Origin: Lamellibrachia satsuma
Taxonomy: Eukaryota; Annelida; Polychaeta; Sabellida; Siboglinidae
Length of the DNA: 64,000 nucleotides
Assembly (NCBI GenBank): GCA_033239005.1
Contig: BSQZ01000030.1
Location: 892,001-956,000 of the forward strand
Direction of reading: 5' to 3'
Below the pieces are notes generated by a model. That model searched no databases. It was not told where the DNA came from and saw only the letters and a program-made list of their open reading frames with translations. A program made the position numbers and the translations under genes. Position 1 is the first letter of the stretch. The number at the start of each line of letters is the position of its first letter. Below are positions 46,200 through 58,898 of this stretch, in pieces.

Positions 46200-47440
46200 A
46201 GAAATGCTACTGGTTTAGTAAAACTGCTACCAATGACCACTCAACTTGATAGCCGTGTCAGAGCCAAGTCCAAACATTACAACATTGAGGACCTAAAGGG
46301 CTTGGTTAAACACAAAATGTTATTAATTAAATATTCTAATAAACACTTTGGCTTAATCATATGTATTTATAAATGTAATATGCATACAAGAACCAAGAAT
46401 AGGAAATACGTCAGATGTAGAACATCTGAAATAAAAAATTATACTATGTTAATCCAAGCATACACTGATAAATGTTCACGGAAAAGAGGGCTAGTGACTT
46501 ATATATCAAACAATATATCTTTAGTTGGTTACAAGCTGCATAATAGCTAGTCAACCTGGGAAGGGTTGTCTACGGACATCATTGATGATTCCAGGGAAAT
46601 AATCACGATCTGTAACATCTACAGACCCGTAAACATAACAATAGCCATGCCTCAATTGACTCATTTTTGCAAGAATTCAGTCCCGTAATTCGAAACTTAA
46701 GTATATCTTCTAAAAATGTTGTTTGATGGGAGATTTCAATATCGATCTATTAAAGCTTAAGTCCAATAATAAATTTCAAGAATTTGATGATTCATTAGCT
46801 GAATTGGATCTTCTTCCTGTAATAACTTTACCAACGAGAATGTCAAAATGAAATGCAACACTCATAGACCATATGTATTGTAAACCACCAAACCCACTCA
46901 CAATATCAGACAGTGGTATATTAGCTACTCATATCTGATCATATGGCCATATTTGTTGCTCTAAATTTTGATATTAAAAAACATTTAATCAAATAGAAAC
47001 AATTTGCACAAGATCATTTCCAGGGAACAAAATTAATTGCTTCCTTAGTGAACTTGAAAAATATAAACTGTTCCCAAGTATTTAACCAAGCTGTAACAGT
47101 AGACCCTACTATAACTTATGATCAACACTTTTCAATCAAACTAAATGAAATAATTAACAGGGACTTTCCATCAAAAGTTGTTAAATTTAATAAATTTAAA
47201 CACAATAAATGTAAATAGATGACATATGGTTTCCTTACAGAAAAAAGAGATGAACTTTATAAAGCAGTCAGCATTACTAATCCTGCCACAAATTCATACA
47301 ATGTAAAACAAGCTGCTAGGGTTCAATTGAAATATTTCCTGAGTCTACATTTTCAAATGACTTCTGCACAAAATGGCCTAGTTACAAAGCTTATGAAAAG
47401 TTTTATGACCTATAGAGCTACTGTAACTTTAGCATAACTT
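46200..47440 (+). mobile_element. LINE endonuclease and pre-RT linker, decayed
   Basis: Pieces in order: KRGLVTYISNNISL, MGDFNIDLLKLKSN (the endonuclease GDFN box), FDDSLAELDLLPVITLPTRMS, ATLIDHMY, then the linker RDFPSKVV and MTYGFLTEKRDELYKAV. Stops and frameshifts separate them. It interrupts the flank shared with genes C and F. Confidence 0.8.
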
Positions 47441-48057
47441 TACAACATTTTGTAACATAAACTATAAAATCACACAAAGGTACACATTTTTTAAATGAAA
47501 AAAGTGTCAGTTAGATGTTTCTTATTTCAGATGTTGCTTTTGGCAAACTAACACACAAATAAAATGTTCAGAACAATAAAAAGCTTAGCCCTAAGTCATG
47601 TCTAAAATAGCATCAATATAAGTTTAAAAACATCATGAGCACGTAAAAATAAAGCTATTTATATAAATAAAGTACTTTGCTCCCTGGAAAACGGATTTGC
47701 TACCTGGTTTTCAATTGCCATAGCAAACATTTGCACGTACACATGCATGTGCATGCACTTTCCATTAGCCAGTAGATGTCTTTGTAATGATGTCATTGAC
47801 ATGTCAGTCTCATCTATTGGCCATGACTGAAGCCATGACTGACCATAACACATGGATGAATCTGGCCATTTTACTCTTGGTTTATTCCTGAACTGCAAGA
47901 ACATCACTAAGTGGGACCAATAACCTAGACTATATCATGGACATCATTGGATTGTCCCTGTGTGACTGTCCCTGTGTGACTGTCCCTGTGTGACTGTAGT
48001 TATTGTTGGCTGTTCTATTCTGACAAGTGACCACAATGAGCTGTCTGTAGATGATTG
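47441..48057. other. 5' flank of pseudogene E
   Basis: The flank shares TGAAGCCATGACTGACCATA and TATATCATGGACATCATT with the gene C flank. A 15-bp TGTCCCTGTGTGACTG repeat (3 copies) is at 47953-47997. No gene. Confidence 0.5.
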
Positions 48058-48168
48058 AACATGTGTACAGCCATATGTGATAAGTAACCCAGAAACTTGA
48101 CCAGTCTAGGAGTATTCTTTCAACCTCTGACTCAGACGAGCCCATACAATTTTATACACTGTACTTAT
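48058..48168 (+). promoter_or_regulatory. Conserved 5' block of pseudogene E
   Basis: CATGTGTACAGCCATATGTGA, CCAGTCTAGGAGTATTCTTT, CAACCTCTGAC and ATTTTATACACTG correspond in order to the gene D block, so the promoter region was duplicated with the gene. Confidence 0.45.
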
Positions 48169-48445
48169 GTTTGTGGAAGGGCAATTTGTGAGATTTCAGT
48201 AAAGGCTCGCAGGCTGAAAATAAATAAAACTAAATACCTAGTGATTTTTTTCATACACTTTATACCAGGACCTACTGCTGACATTTGTGGCAGGAAAGAC
48301 ATCAGAATCATGACGCTGTTTGACACTGGGACACTTCTACTGACAGTGCTGTGTGCTGTCTATCAACAAACTGAAGGAATTACACATGGTAGGTAACTTC
48401 AGTTTGATGAAGTAGAATATTATAACACTGACAGGTTTAACAAGA

Positions 48446-48640
48446 TAGATTTAACAATCCAAGCCAAAGGTCCAGATGGCAAGTGGACAAGGAAGCCATC
48501 AGCTTATTGAGAGTCCAACAATGTTCATCTACGTGTAACCCACCCTCCTGAGATATGTGTCAACCTTGTTTTTAAATTTATTCACGCTGCTAGCAATCAC
48601 ACAGTCTGTAGACAATTTGTTCCTTTCATTTATTGGTGGA
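48446..48640 (-). mobile_element. CR1-like LINE 3' fragment in pseudogene E intron 1
   Basis: It opens with GATTTAACAATCCAAGCCAA, the reverse complement of the second-subfamily 3' end, followed by coding for the VNKFKNKVDTYLRRVGYT-like C-terminus. Only about 190 bp remain. Confidence 0.85.
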
Positions 48641-48867
48641 TGGATGCACTAGAGGTAGAAAAAAAGAAAGCAGTAGAAAAAAGAAAGATATGCACTAGAG
48701 GTAGAAAACCTATTCGACTATAAAACCTATTTCATTAGGTAATCTAGTATTTTCATAATAAATATTGACTGTATGACTGACAGGGCCAGTAGTTTTGGCC
48801 ATGTTTTTATTATTTTTATCTACATCAAAATCCATGAATATAGAATGAATATGTATGTTGTTACATG

Positions 48868-51800
48868 GTGGGTACATGAAGGTATGTAGTTTTTACACGG
48901 TGGGTGCATGGAAGTATGTAGTTTTTACATGGTGGGTGCATGGAAGTATGTAGTTTTTACATGGTGGGTGCATGGAAGTATGTAGTTTTTACATGGTGGG
49001 TACATGAAGGTATGTAGTTGTTACATCGTGGGTACATGAAGGTATGTAGTTTTTACATGGTGGGTGTATGGAAGTATATAGTTTTTACATGGTGGGTACA
49101 TGAAGGTATGTAGTTGTTACATGGTGGGTACATGAAGGTATGTAGTTTTTACATGGTGGGTGCATGGAAGTATATAGTTTTTACATGTTGGGTACATGAA
49201 GGTATGTAGTTATTACATGGTGGGTACATGAAGGTATGTAGTTTTTACATGGTGGGTGCATGGAAGTATGTAGTTTTTACACGTTGGGTATATGAAGGTA
49301 TGTAGTTGTTACATGGTGGGTACATGAAGGTATGTAGTTTTTACATGGTGGGTGCATGGAAGTATATAGTTTTTACATGTTGGGTACATGAAGGTATGTA
49401 GTTATTACATGGTGGGTACATGAAGGTATGTAGTTTTTACATGGTGGGTGCATGGAAGTATGTAGTTTTTACACGTTGGGTATATGAAGGTATGTAGTTG
49501 TTACATGGTGGGTACATGAAGGTATGTAGTTTTTACATGGTGGGTGCATGGAAGTATGTAGTTTTTACATGGTGGGTGCATGGAAGTATGTAGTTTTTAC
49601 ATGGTGGGTACATGAAGGTATGTAGTTGTTACATCGTGGGTACATGAAGGTATGTAGTTTTTACATGGTGGGTGTATGGAAGTATATAGTTTTTACATGG
49701 TGGGTACATGAAGGTATGTAGTTGTTACATGGTGGGTACATGAAGGTATGTAGTTTTTACATGGTGGGTGCATGGAAGTATATAGTTTTTACATGTTGGG
49801 TACATGAAGGTATGTAGTTATTACATGGTGGGTACATGAAGGTATGTAGTTTTTACATGGTGGGTGCATGGAAGTATGTAGTTTTTACATGGTGGGTGCA
49901 TGGAAGTATGTAGTTTTTACATGGTGGGTACATGAAGGTATGTAGTTGTTACATGGTGGGTACATGAAGGTATGTAGTTTTTACATGGTGGGTGTATGGA
50001 AGTATATAGTTTTTACATGGTGGGTACATGAAGGTATGTAGTTGTTACATTGTCGGTACACGAAGGTATGTAGTTTTTCCATGGTGGGTGCATGGAAGTA
50101 TATAGTTTTCACATGGTTGGTACATGAAGGTATATAGTTGTTACATGGTGGGTACATGAAGGTATGTAGTTTTTACATGGTTGGTACATGAAGGTATGTA
50201 GTTTTTACATGGTCGGTACATGAAGGTATGTAGTTTTTACATGGTGGGTGCATGAAGGTATGTAGTTTTTACATGGTGGGTGCAGAAGGTATGTAGTTTT
50301 TACATGGTGGGTACATGAAAGTATGTAGTTTTTACATGGTGGGTACATGAAGGTATGTTGTTACATGGTGGGTGCATGAAGGTATGTAGTTGTTACATGG
50401 TGGTTGCATGAAGGTATGTAGTTTTTACATGGTGGGTGCAGAAGGTATGTAGTTTTTACATGGTGGGTACATGAAAGTATGTAGTTTTTACATGGTGGGT
50501 ACATGAAGGTATGTTGTTACATGGTGGGTGCATGAAGGTATGTAGTTGTTACATGGTGGTTGCATGAAGGTATGTAGTTTTTACATGGTGGATGCAGAAG
50601 GTATGTACTTTTTACATGGTGGGTACATGAAAGTATGTAGTTTTTACATGGTGGGTACATGAAGGTATGTTGTTACATGGTGGGTGCATGAAGGTATGTT
50701 GTTACATGGTGGGTGCATGAAGGTATGTAGTTGTTACATGGTGGGTGCATGAAGGTATGTTGTTACATGGTGGGTACGTGAAGGTATGTTGTTACATGGT
50801 GGGTGCATGAAGGTATGTAGTTGTTACATGGTGGGTGCATGAAGGTATGTAGTTGTTACATGGTGGGTGCATGAAGGTATGTAGTTGTTACATGGTGGGT
50901 GCATGAAGGTATGTAGTTGTTACATGGTGGGTGCATGAAGGTATGTATTTGTTACAAGGTGGGTGCATGAAGGTATGTAGTTGTTACATTGTGGGTGCAT
51001 GAAGGTATGTAGTTGTTACATGGTGGGTACATGAAAGTATGTAGTTTTTACATGGTGGGTACGTGAAGGTATGTTGTTACATGGTGGGTGCATGAAGGTA
51101 TGTAGTTTTTACATGGTGGGTGCAGAAGGTATGTAGTTTTTACATGGTGGGTACATGAAAGTATGTAGTTTTTACATGGTGGGTACATGAAGGTATGTTG
51201 TTACATGGTGGGTGCATGAAGGTATGTAGTTGTTACATGGTGGTTGCATGAAGGTATGTAGTTTTTACATGGAGGATGCAGAAGGTATGTAGTTTTTACA
51301 TGGTGGGTACATGAAAGTATGTAGTTTTTACATGGTGGGTACATGAAGGTATGTTGTTACATGGTGGGTGCATGAAGGTATGTAGTTGTTACATGGTGGG
51401 TGCATGAAGGTATGTATTTGTTACAAGGTGGGTGCATGAAGGTATGTAGTTGTTACATTGTGGGTGCATGAAGGTATGTAGTTGTTACATGGTGGGTACA
51501 TGAAAGTATGTAGTTTTTACATGGTGGGTACGTGAAGGTATGTTGTTACATGGTGGGTGCATGAAGGTATGTAGTTGTTACATGGTGGGTGCATGAAGGT
51601 ATGTAGTTGTTACATGGTGGGTGCATGAAGGTATGTAGTTGTTACATGGTGGGTGCATGAAGGTATGTATTTGTTACAAGGTGGGTGCATGAAGGTATGT
51701 AGTTGTTACATTGTGGGTGCATGAAGGTATGTAGTTGTTACATGGTGGGTACATGAAAGTATGTAGTTTTTACATGGTGGGTACATGAAGGTATGTTGTT

Positions 51801-52175
51801 ACATGGTGGGTGCATGAAGGTATGCAGTTGTTACAAGATGGGTACATGAAGGTATGTAGTTGTTACATTGTGGGTGCATGAAGGTATGTAGTTGTTACAT
51901 GGTGGGTACATGAAAGTATGTAGTTTTTACATGGTGGGTACGTGAAGGTATGTTGTTACATGGTGGGTGCATGAAGGTATGTAGTTGTTACATGGTGGGT
52001 GCATGAAGATATGTAGTTTTTACATGGTGGGTGCAGAAGGTATGTAGTTTTTACATGGTGGGTACATGAAAGTATGTAGTTTTTACATGGTGGGTACATG
52101 AAAGTATGTAGTTTTTACATGGTGGGTACATGAAGGTATGTCGTTACATGGTGGGTGCATGAAGGTATGTAGTTG
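48868..52175. repeat. 32/29-bp minisatellite, about 105 copies, in pseudogene E intron 1
   Basis: The unit ACATGGTGGGTACATGAAGG plus TATGTAGTTGTT has variants (GCATGGAAG, TATATAG, a 29-bp TATGTTGTT form and a shorter TGCAGAAGG form). From about 50280 a five-unit pattern recurs every 156 bp. No gene is seen. Confidence 0.95.
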
Positions 52176-52490
52176 TCAGCAAGACATGTCAGTTTTATTT
52201 GTTCAAAATTCACACTGCTACTACCGTTTATATGAACAATAAAATTACCCTTTGTAGTTATTATATACAATTGTCCACAAGATATTGACTGGCAGCACCA
52301 TGTACCAATGGATATTTCTGTGATAATGTTATGTATCCTGAAATTGTTCAGTCACGTACGAACTACCAAGTTATCCCGTCCGAAGGATATGTATGACACA
52401 CTTGTCTTGTTCTCATGGTTTCTCACCCACTGGGTGTTGCACAAATGTTCTGGTTACCACCTACTTTCTGAATGTATTTAATTTTTGTAG

Positions 52491-53088
52491 TGAATTCAGT
52501 GGACTGTATGTATGACAACACTCCCTTCAATATACATTGTGTAAACTTCAAGAGGATTTACATAGAACATGCACTAATTGGAAAAAGTGCAGATGAATGT
52601 CAAGAAGAGAACAGATGCTTCACCGACTGACTACAGGGCCGAGGTACACACAGACGACTTAAACCAGTTGAGGTACACACAGACGACTTACACCAGATGA
52701 GGTACATACTACACACAGACGACTTACACCAGATGAGGTACACACTACACACAGACGACTTACACCAGATGAGGTACACACTACACACAGACGACTTACA
52801 CCAGATGAGGTACACACTACACACAGACGACTTACACCAGATGAGGTACACACTACACACAGATGACTTACACCAGATGAGGTACACACTACACACAGAC
52901 GACTTACACCAGATGAGGTACACACTACACACAGATGACTTACACCAGTTGAGGTACACACAGATGACTTACACCAGATGAGGAAGCGGTTTGATAGAAA
53001 AGAGAAATGTAATATGTTTGTGGGTTGGGATGACGCCATTCCTACCGACTATGGATCAGTTACCTACATCTGCAGCACCTAGCCCCCA
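52491..53088 (+). pseudogene. Gene E SUEL1 exon interrupted by an in-exon minisatellite
   Basis: The 5' part reads as a normal SUEL start (NSVDCMYDN, IGKSADEC, ENRCFTD), then TGA at 52628-52630. About eight 36-bp units follow, and the domain resumes with RFDRKEKCNMF and TDYGSVTYICST before TAG. The unit encodes DDLHQMRYTLHT in one frame. DDLHQMR is the domain's own sequence just before the CDG-type segment, so the array expanded from coding DNA. The first and last units are short and shift the frame. The donor reads CCCCCA/GTAAGC, where the paralogues have CCAG/GTAAG or CCAA/GTAAG. Confidence 0.85.
52650..52985 (+). repeat. 36-bp minisatellite inside pseudogene E's SUEL1 exon
   Basis: About eight units of GATGAGGTACACACTACACA plus CAGACGACTTACACCA. 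The first and last units lack the 7-bp CTACACA-type segment, so the array is not in frame with both flanks. Confidence 0.92.
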
Positions 53089-53301
53089 GTAAGCAAACAC
53101 TTGCTTTGCAGCCACCCCAGTGATACAATCACTTCAAATTATTTCCACAATGAAGAATAGGATAATAGTTCTGCTACACGGTCACATTAAGTAAATGCCT
53201 TTAATCAGCTTGTGGAGGTGCTGGTGGGGAAGTCCCTACCTAAAATAGCTGGAATTGGTCATTCCATACACAGGGAACTTCAAGGAAACATTTGACACTG
53301 T

Positions 53302-53636
53302 GGGGCGCAATAGCATACCGGTTAGAAGGCCCGACTCTCAATCGAGAGAACCCGGTTTCAAATCCCACTGCGGTCGCTTCGAACCTTTGGCAAGTTTGAT
53401 CACCCCACGTTGCCACAGTTCACTCAGCTGTATAAATGAGTACCTGGCAATACAGACAGTGGTGGATATGTGAACGAATAGCCTTCACGCAGCAACTGCA
53501 GCGTGGCTGAATACTTCCCAAAGAAGTTGAGATGGCCTCGGAATGAACAGGTCTGCCAGGGGGTGAAGTGTAAAGCGCTTTGAGCAGTCCTATGGACCGG
53601 ATACCGCGCTATATAAAAGCGTACCTTTACCTTTAG
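53302..53636 (+). mobile_element. tRNA-derived SINE
   Basis: The 5' part is tRNA-like with a box A (TAGCATACCGGTTAGAAGG) and a box B (GGTTTCAAATCCCAC) about 35 bp apart. The 3' part has AAGCGCTTTGAGCAG, then GCGCTATATAAAAGCG and a short ACCTTT tail. The GCGCTTTGAGC...GCGCTATATAAA pair is widespread in invertebrate SINE ends. It lies in pseudogene E's SUEL1-SUEL2 intron. Confidence 0.82.
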
Positions 53637-53799
53637 CCTTGGTGTCATTCCCATAGGTAAATGTACTTCTTTGCCCCCTTTGATTGGTGATTTCAGGGGC
53701 AACCCCCCACCCCAGACCCGGCAACAACACATTTTTGGGATGTCCCTTCAGTCCGTGGGGTCAAACCTTTTGGCGTTTACATAAATGAAAGCTGTGGGC

Positions 53800-54185
53800 T
53801 ACTGTTCTAAGTGTACCCCCACAATGATGGTCATGATCTAAGTGTACCCCCCAAAAATTATGGTCATGATCTAAGTGTACCCCCACAATGACAGTCATGA
53901 TCTAAGTGTACCCCCACAATGATGGTCATGTCTAAGTGTACCCCAAAAAATGATGGTCATGATCTAAGTGTACTTCCACAATGACAGTCGTGATCTAAGT
54001 GTACCCCCAAAATGACAGTCATGATCTAAGTGTACCCCCACAATAACAATCATGATCTAAGTGTACCCCCACAATGACAGTCATGATCTAAATGTACTCC
54101 CACAATGACAGTCATGATCTAAGTGTACCCCCATAATGACAGTCATGATCGAAGTGTACCCCCACAATGACAGTCATGATGTGTG
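53800..54185. repeat. 31-bp minisatellite, about 12 copies
   Basis: The unit GTGTACCCCCACAATGACAG plus TCATGATCTAA varies in CCCC length and GACAG/GATGG. Same intron as the SINE. Confidence 0.92.
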
Positions 54186-55631
54186 CACAGCTGTGATCAG
54201 CTGTGATCAGCTGGCCTGACATCTGTGTTTTATTAAAATATCAGTATGATTGTATGCCTGCATGTTTTGTGATACAGATATTCGGTATTTTTCAGCCAGA
54301 TTTGCCCAACTCCCCATACCTGGGTCTTTTGGTCATCACGACCCCCATCATCCCTACAGGGGTAATCAAATGCAAGATTTGGGTTTTTCCTCTTTTTTGT
54401 ATACAAATCAAGTGTAATTTTTTTCCTTTTTGCATACAAGTTGTCAATTTGGGGTCTTGTCCTACTCAGCAACCATTGCAGCTCATTCTCATAGATCAGC
54501 CTGTTTCTACCTTTAGTTGCGAATGCCAGTTCACTTGGTCATAGGTCTTCCAAATTTGCATATTTACCCCTCATCTTTGCACTGCCATGTGGAGTTGAAG
54601 TATTTCATTTTACGCAATGCAACAACACCAAAAACGGATAGATTTGAAAATGGCCAGACTTTCTCTCTGACATTTATTATTTACCATGTTTGGTAGAAAT
54701 TAAACATATTTATATACAAACAAATGTGGGTCATTCTGGGTCTTCAGACTTCTACTTAAAACATCACATTCTAAAACTGGCCCACATTGTAAAACTGGCC
54801 CACATTGTAGGTATGAACAAAAACATACCGAACTTAATGCAGTACATAACAACACTACTCTGGTGTAATAATTAAAATAAAATTTGCTAACACTACAAAA
54901 ATTAACCTATGACCCAGATAGGTGGGGCCACTAAGCCTTGGACAGTATCACGTTCAGCATTTAAAGATCATATGCCAATTCCTTCGAAAAAGTGGAAGAT
55001 GGGGAGGGAGGTGGACTTTTTTTTTAACATGAACTGAAAAGTTTTGAAAATTCATGGCACAAAAGTCGGAACACGTATTGCTGCCTTGACGTTCAAATTG
55101 CGTGTGTCCCGTCAACTGCTTGGAGAGCGGGGCAGATGGCCACCTTGCTTAATGGTGATTGGCTAAGATAGGTCATCCAGCCGTATATTACTAAGCAGAG
55201 GTTGTAGGGCTAATTTACATAATTTACATACCTGGTGCAAAGTATATATCTCTCTAAACCAATCACACAGGGATCATAATATCTGGGGTGTTGTTGCCTC
55301 GTACAAAGATTAGTATGCAATCTAATTGCATACATCCATTTCTGCTCCCAAATCCTGGCACAGCAGACCAAACAGACATGATTTTAAGGGATTCCTTCGC
55401 CTTAATATATAGCTGGAAGTTTTCAAACTTTTGTTCAAAACTGCTTTCTGATTGTCAGGTAAAGTTTTTGCTGCAAGAGCTTCTCGGTGCAAAATACAAT
55501 GCATAGGAGTGATGTTTGGAGCAATGTCACATAGTACAACTTGAAGCCCTAGCTCATTGTGCAATGTCACCTAACTCATTGTACTATGTCACCTAACTTA
55601 CTGTATGTCACCTAATGTCTTCTGTTTGCAG
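54186..55631. other. Pseudogene E intron remainder
   Basis: Nothing is recognised apart from short duplicates (CTGTGATCAG; AAACTGGCCCACATTGTA; TCACCTAACTCATTGTA). It ends at the SUEL2 acceptor. Confidence 0.45.
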
Positions 55632-55951
55632 AGACCACCACAGGCTGTCAGTATAACAACATACCACTAAGTCTGCACTGTCCAGAGAACCAGAGTATTC
55701 ACATAGTGAGTGTAGTATTAGGAAGAAGTGCATCCTCGTGTCGAATGAACAACACCTGCTGTCCATCACATAGCAACTGCACCGCTGCTGCATAACACAA
55801 TTACTGAGGATGTCATGTGAGGGAAAGCAAGAATGTCAAATAACTCTGACCACAGAGAAGTGTTCAGTGCATAAGCTGTACTGAGATTACCCAGAGGAAT
55901 CCAGCACTGACTCTGAAACAGTTAACTACTTTTGTATCAACAATCTTCCAG
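55632..55951 (+). pseudogene. Gene E SUEL2 exon, frameshifted
   Basis: The acceptor CTGTTTGCAG and donor CCAG/GTAAGT are intact. The frame opens as TTTGCQYNNIPLSLHC, continues to LGRSASSC and NNTCCPSH, then hits TAA near 55793. In another frame it resumes as LLRMSCEGKQECQITL, meets TGA in CSVHKLY*DYPEE, and ends TDSETVNYFCINNLP, which matches gene C SUEL2. At least one indel and one nonsense change are present. Confidence 0.85.
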
Positions 55952-56682
55952 GTAAGTTAACATTGCATTGCCTTACCTTAGGATGGTTCTTATTGCAGGA
56001 TCCGTTTGGTTCCTCAATCATCATATCCTCAGGCAGAAAATTATTGTAGGGTGAATAAATATATGTATTTTGTGCACCAGAAGGCACCACAGGAAATGTA
56101 ATTACACACTAGAGGGCCGGGAGTAATGCATAAATTATAACAATGATCACAAGACGTAAGGGGGGCACTCTGTATAAAAAAGGTGACACAGGAGGATCGA
56201 GGTCTTCTTCCAGGTGGGTGTTGGGTCGGTGGTTGTGTAGAAGGCTCTCGGTCAGGGTAGATGCTCGGGTAGCATGTGCACAAGTAGTACTCTCTTTTAT
56301 AGCTTTATGTTAAGTTATGTTATACATAGCTGTGACAATTTTATAAGCAAGGTATTTTACGAGATGTTGAGTTTTTAATTGTTGTAATAAATCGGTGTAC
56401 AAATTGGAATCGTTTCGTGGTCATGCTTACAATTAAACAGAGATAGTAGCCGTAAGTGAAATGGGGGCAGTACAACACCTGGTTGACTGTCAATTTATCT
56501 GCTTGTGCATCTTAAATTTTTGTAGCATACAATTTCTAATACTTTAATAAATCACGCTGTTTTGATTTAAATTCAGATATCTCTTTAAAATAGTACTGTA
56601 ATACTTCTTCAAGACATGTGAATCCAATGATTTCATGATATCAATGTGCTTAAAATATACCTTTATTATTACATGGACACCC

Positions 56683-57073
56683 ATGACTGATGCAGATGTA
56701 GTCATGGCTGATGCAGATGTAGTCATGGCTGATGCAGCCTTAACCATGGATGATGCAGCCGTAGCCATGGATGATGCAGCCGTAACAATGGATGATGCAG
56801 CCGTAACCATGGATGATGCAGCTGTAACCATGGCTGATGCAGCCGTAACCATGGATGATGCAGCTATAACCATGTATGGTTCTGCCGTAACCATGTATGC
56901 CACTGTAACCATGGCTGATGCAGTTGTAACAATGGCTGATGGAACTGTAACCACAGCTGACACATCCACAGCCGCAACTACAATTTCAAGAGCCCAGAGC
57001 ACCACAGCAGCCAGTGGCGGGAAGTCTCCAGACGCTCAATCAGATGTACTTGTTAGCAGCCAAAGAAATACAG
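56683..57073 (+). pseudogene. Gene E stalk region with 21-bp coding-type repeat
   Basis: An open frame is built from about 12 units of 21 bp (MDDAAVT and variants), then a Thr/Ala/Ser segment (TADTSTAATTISRAQ) and a phase-1 donor ACAG/GTGCAT as in the other stalk exons. No pyrimidine-rich acceptor is obvious upstream, so the left edge is uncertain. Each unit contains GATGCAG, resembling the acceptor end of the paralogous stalk exons (TGATGTTGCAG in D). Confidence 0.6.
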
Positions 57074-57489
57074 GTGCATGAGATTTGAACAAATCTGAGG
57101 AGTACATTTGGTGCTAGGTCATTATACCCCCACCATTTATTCCTGCAACGTAACCCTGTTCATTTACCCCTATACATTTATCTCCTGGTCATTTAGCATC
57201 CTGTACAAAGACATTAATACGTCTCTTGCAATGTGTAAACATGATATTATCAAATCCACCCAAGTAACCTACAAAACACATGCCACATCTTGTTTCCATG
57301 GCCTCTTTAACCTTCACTACTAGTGATCTTATGTTATTGAACGAATATGTTCTCAGAAGATGGTGGTCAACTTCTCTGACAAGGTGCACACATACAGTAT
57401 AATGAAGAAATTACGTGATGTGGTCATAACTATGAGTTGGTCATATCACTGAATGATCATAATTGGCATGTTTCTGTGTGAATGATAAA

Positions 57490-57563
57490 GGTGTGTCAGT
57501 GTGACTGTGTTGTTGTTGCAGGTCTTATGAAGGTGTGTCAGTGTCACTGTGTTGTTGTTGCAG
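57490..57563 (+). repeat. Duplicated 3' splice-site unit before pseudogene E's transmembrane exon
   Basis: Two TGTGTTGTTGTTGCAG acceptors lie 42 nt apart and in frame, the same unit that is amplified in D. Confidence 0.75.
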
Positions 57564-57643
57564 TTCTCATTGTGGGTGCGATGACAGCAGCATGTGTTGT
57601 AGTCATCTTGGCTGTCATAGTCATCTTAGTCTACAGAATGTAG
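57564..57643 (+). pseudogene. Gene E transmembrane exon without donor
   Basis: It reads VLIVGAMTAACVVVILAVIVILVYRM and then TAG. The paralogues have AG/GTAGGT or AG/GTGGGT after the CRRR-type codons; here the bases are AGAATGTAG, so the donor is gone and translation would stop just inside the membrane. The acceptor and its duplicated unit upstream are intact. Confidence 0.8.
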
Positions 57644-57744
57644 TTCTAATTCTGGCAGTTGTTTATTTAGTTGTTAACATTTTCCATCGCCACCTCACAT
57701 TAGATCATCACAGAAATGTTATGGTGCAAATAGCAACTTGCACT

Positions 57745-58660
57745 TTGTATGTATAGCGATGGTTATGGTTGTATGTATAGCGATGGTTATGGTTGTATGT
57801 ATAGCGATGGTTATGGTTGTATGTATAGTGATGGTTATGGTTATATGTATAGTGACGGTTATGGTTGTATGTATAGTGATGGTTATGGTTGTATGTATGT
57901 ATAGTGATGGTGATGGTTGTATGTATAGGGATGGTTATGGTTGTATGTATAATGATGGTTATTGTTGTATGTATAGCGATGGTTATGGTTGTATGTATAG
58001 CGATGGTTATGGTTGTATGTATAGTGATGGTTATGGTTGTATGTATAGCGATGGTTATGGTTGTATGTATAGTGATGGTTATGGTTGTATGTATAGCGAT
58101 GGTTATGGTTGTATATATGTATAGCGATGGTGATGGTTGTATGTATAGCGATGGTTATGGTTGTATGTATAATGATGGTTATTGTTGTATGTATAGCGAT
58201 GGTTATGGTTGTATGTATAGCTATGGTTATGGTTGTATGTATAGTGATGGTTATGGTTGTATGTATAGCGATGGTTATGGTTGTATGTATAGCGATGGTT
58301 ATGGTTGTATGTATAGCAATGGTTATGGTTGTATGTATAGTGATGGTTATTGTTGTATGTATAGCGATGGTTATGGTTGTATGTATAGTGATGGTTATGG
58401 TTGTATGTATAGTGATGGTTATGGTTGTATGTATAGCGATGGTTATGGTTGTATGTATAGCGATGGTTATGGTTGTATGTATAGTGATGGTTATGGTTGT
58501 ATGTATAATGATGGTTATGGTTACATGTATAGCGATGGTTATGGTTGTATGTATAGTGATGGTTTTGGTTGTATGTATAGCGATGGTTATGGTTGTATGT
58601 ATAGCGATGGTTATGGTTGTATGCATAGCGATGGTTATGGTTGTGTGTATAGCGTTGACT
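57745..58660. repeat. 24-bp minisatellite, about 38 copies
   Basis: The unit GATGGTTATGGTTGTATGTA plus TAGC is G/T-rich on the + strand. At eight codons it leaves several frames open on both strands (MVMVVCIA, DGYGCMYS, TITIAIHT). It starts 100 bp after pseudogene E's truncated transmembrane exon. Confidence 0.95.
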
Positions 58661-58898
58661 GAAAATGAGAACAAACAGATATAATTGGACAAATTCAGAC
58701 TTATACTTAAACATTTGAAACACAAATCGTCATTGCTAGAACCTAATCATGGCAGCATTGTGTAAACATTTCTTGAACGAGCTAAGAGCAAGTGTGCTAT
58801 TTTGAGGAATTGAACATGGCACTGGAGAACTTGTAAGGCACACATGGCATCTTCATATACACAATAACACAATAAAAATTATCAATATTTTCCTCCAG

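Noticed and set aside
57738..58725. Open frames of MVMVVCIA, DGYGCMYS and TITIAIHT repeats
   Set aside because: A 24-bp repeat gives open frames on both strands at once; no start context, splice signals or homology.
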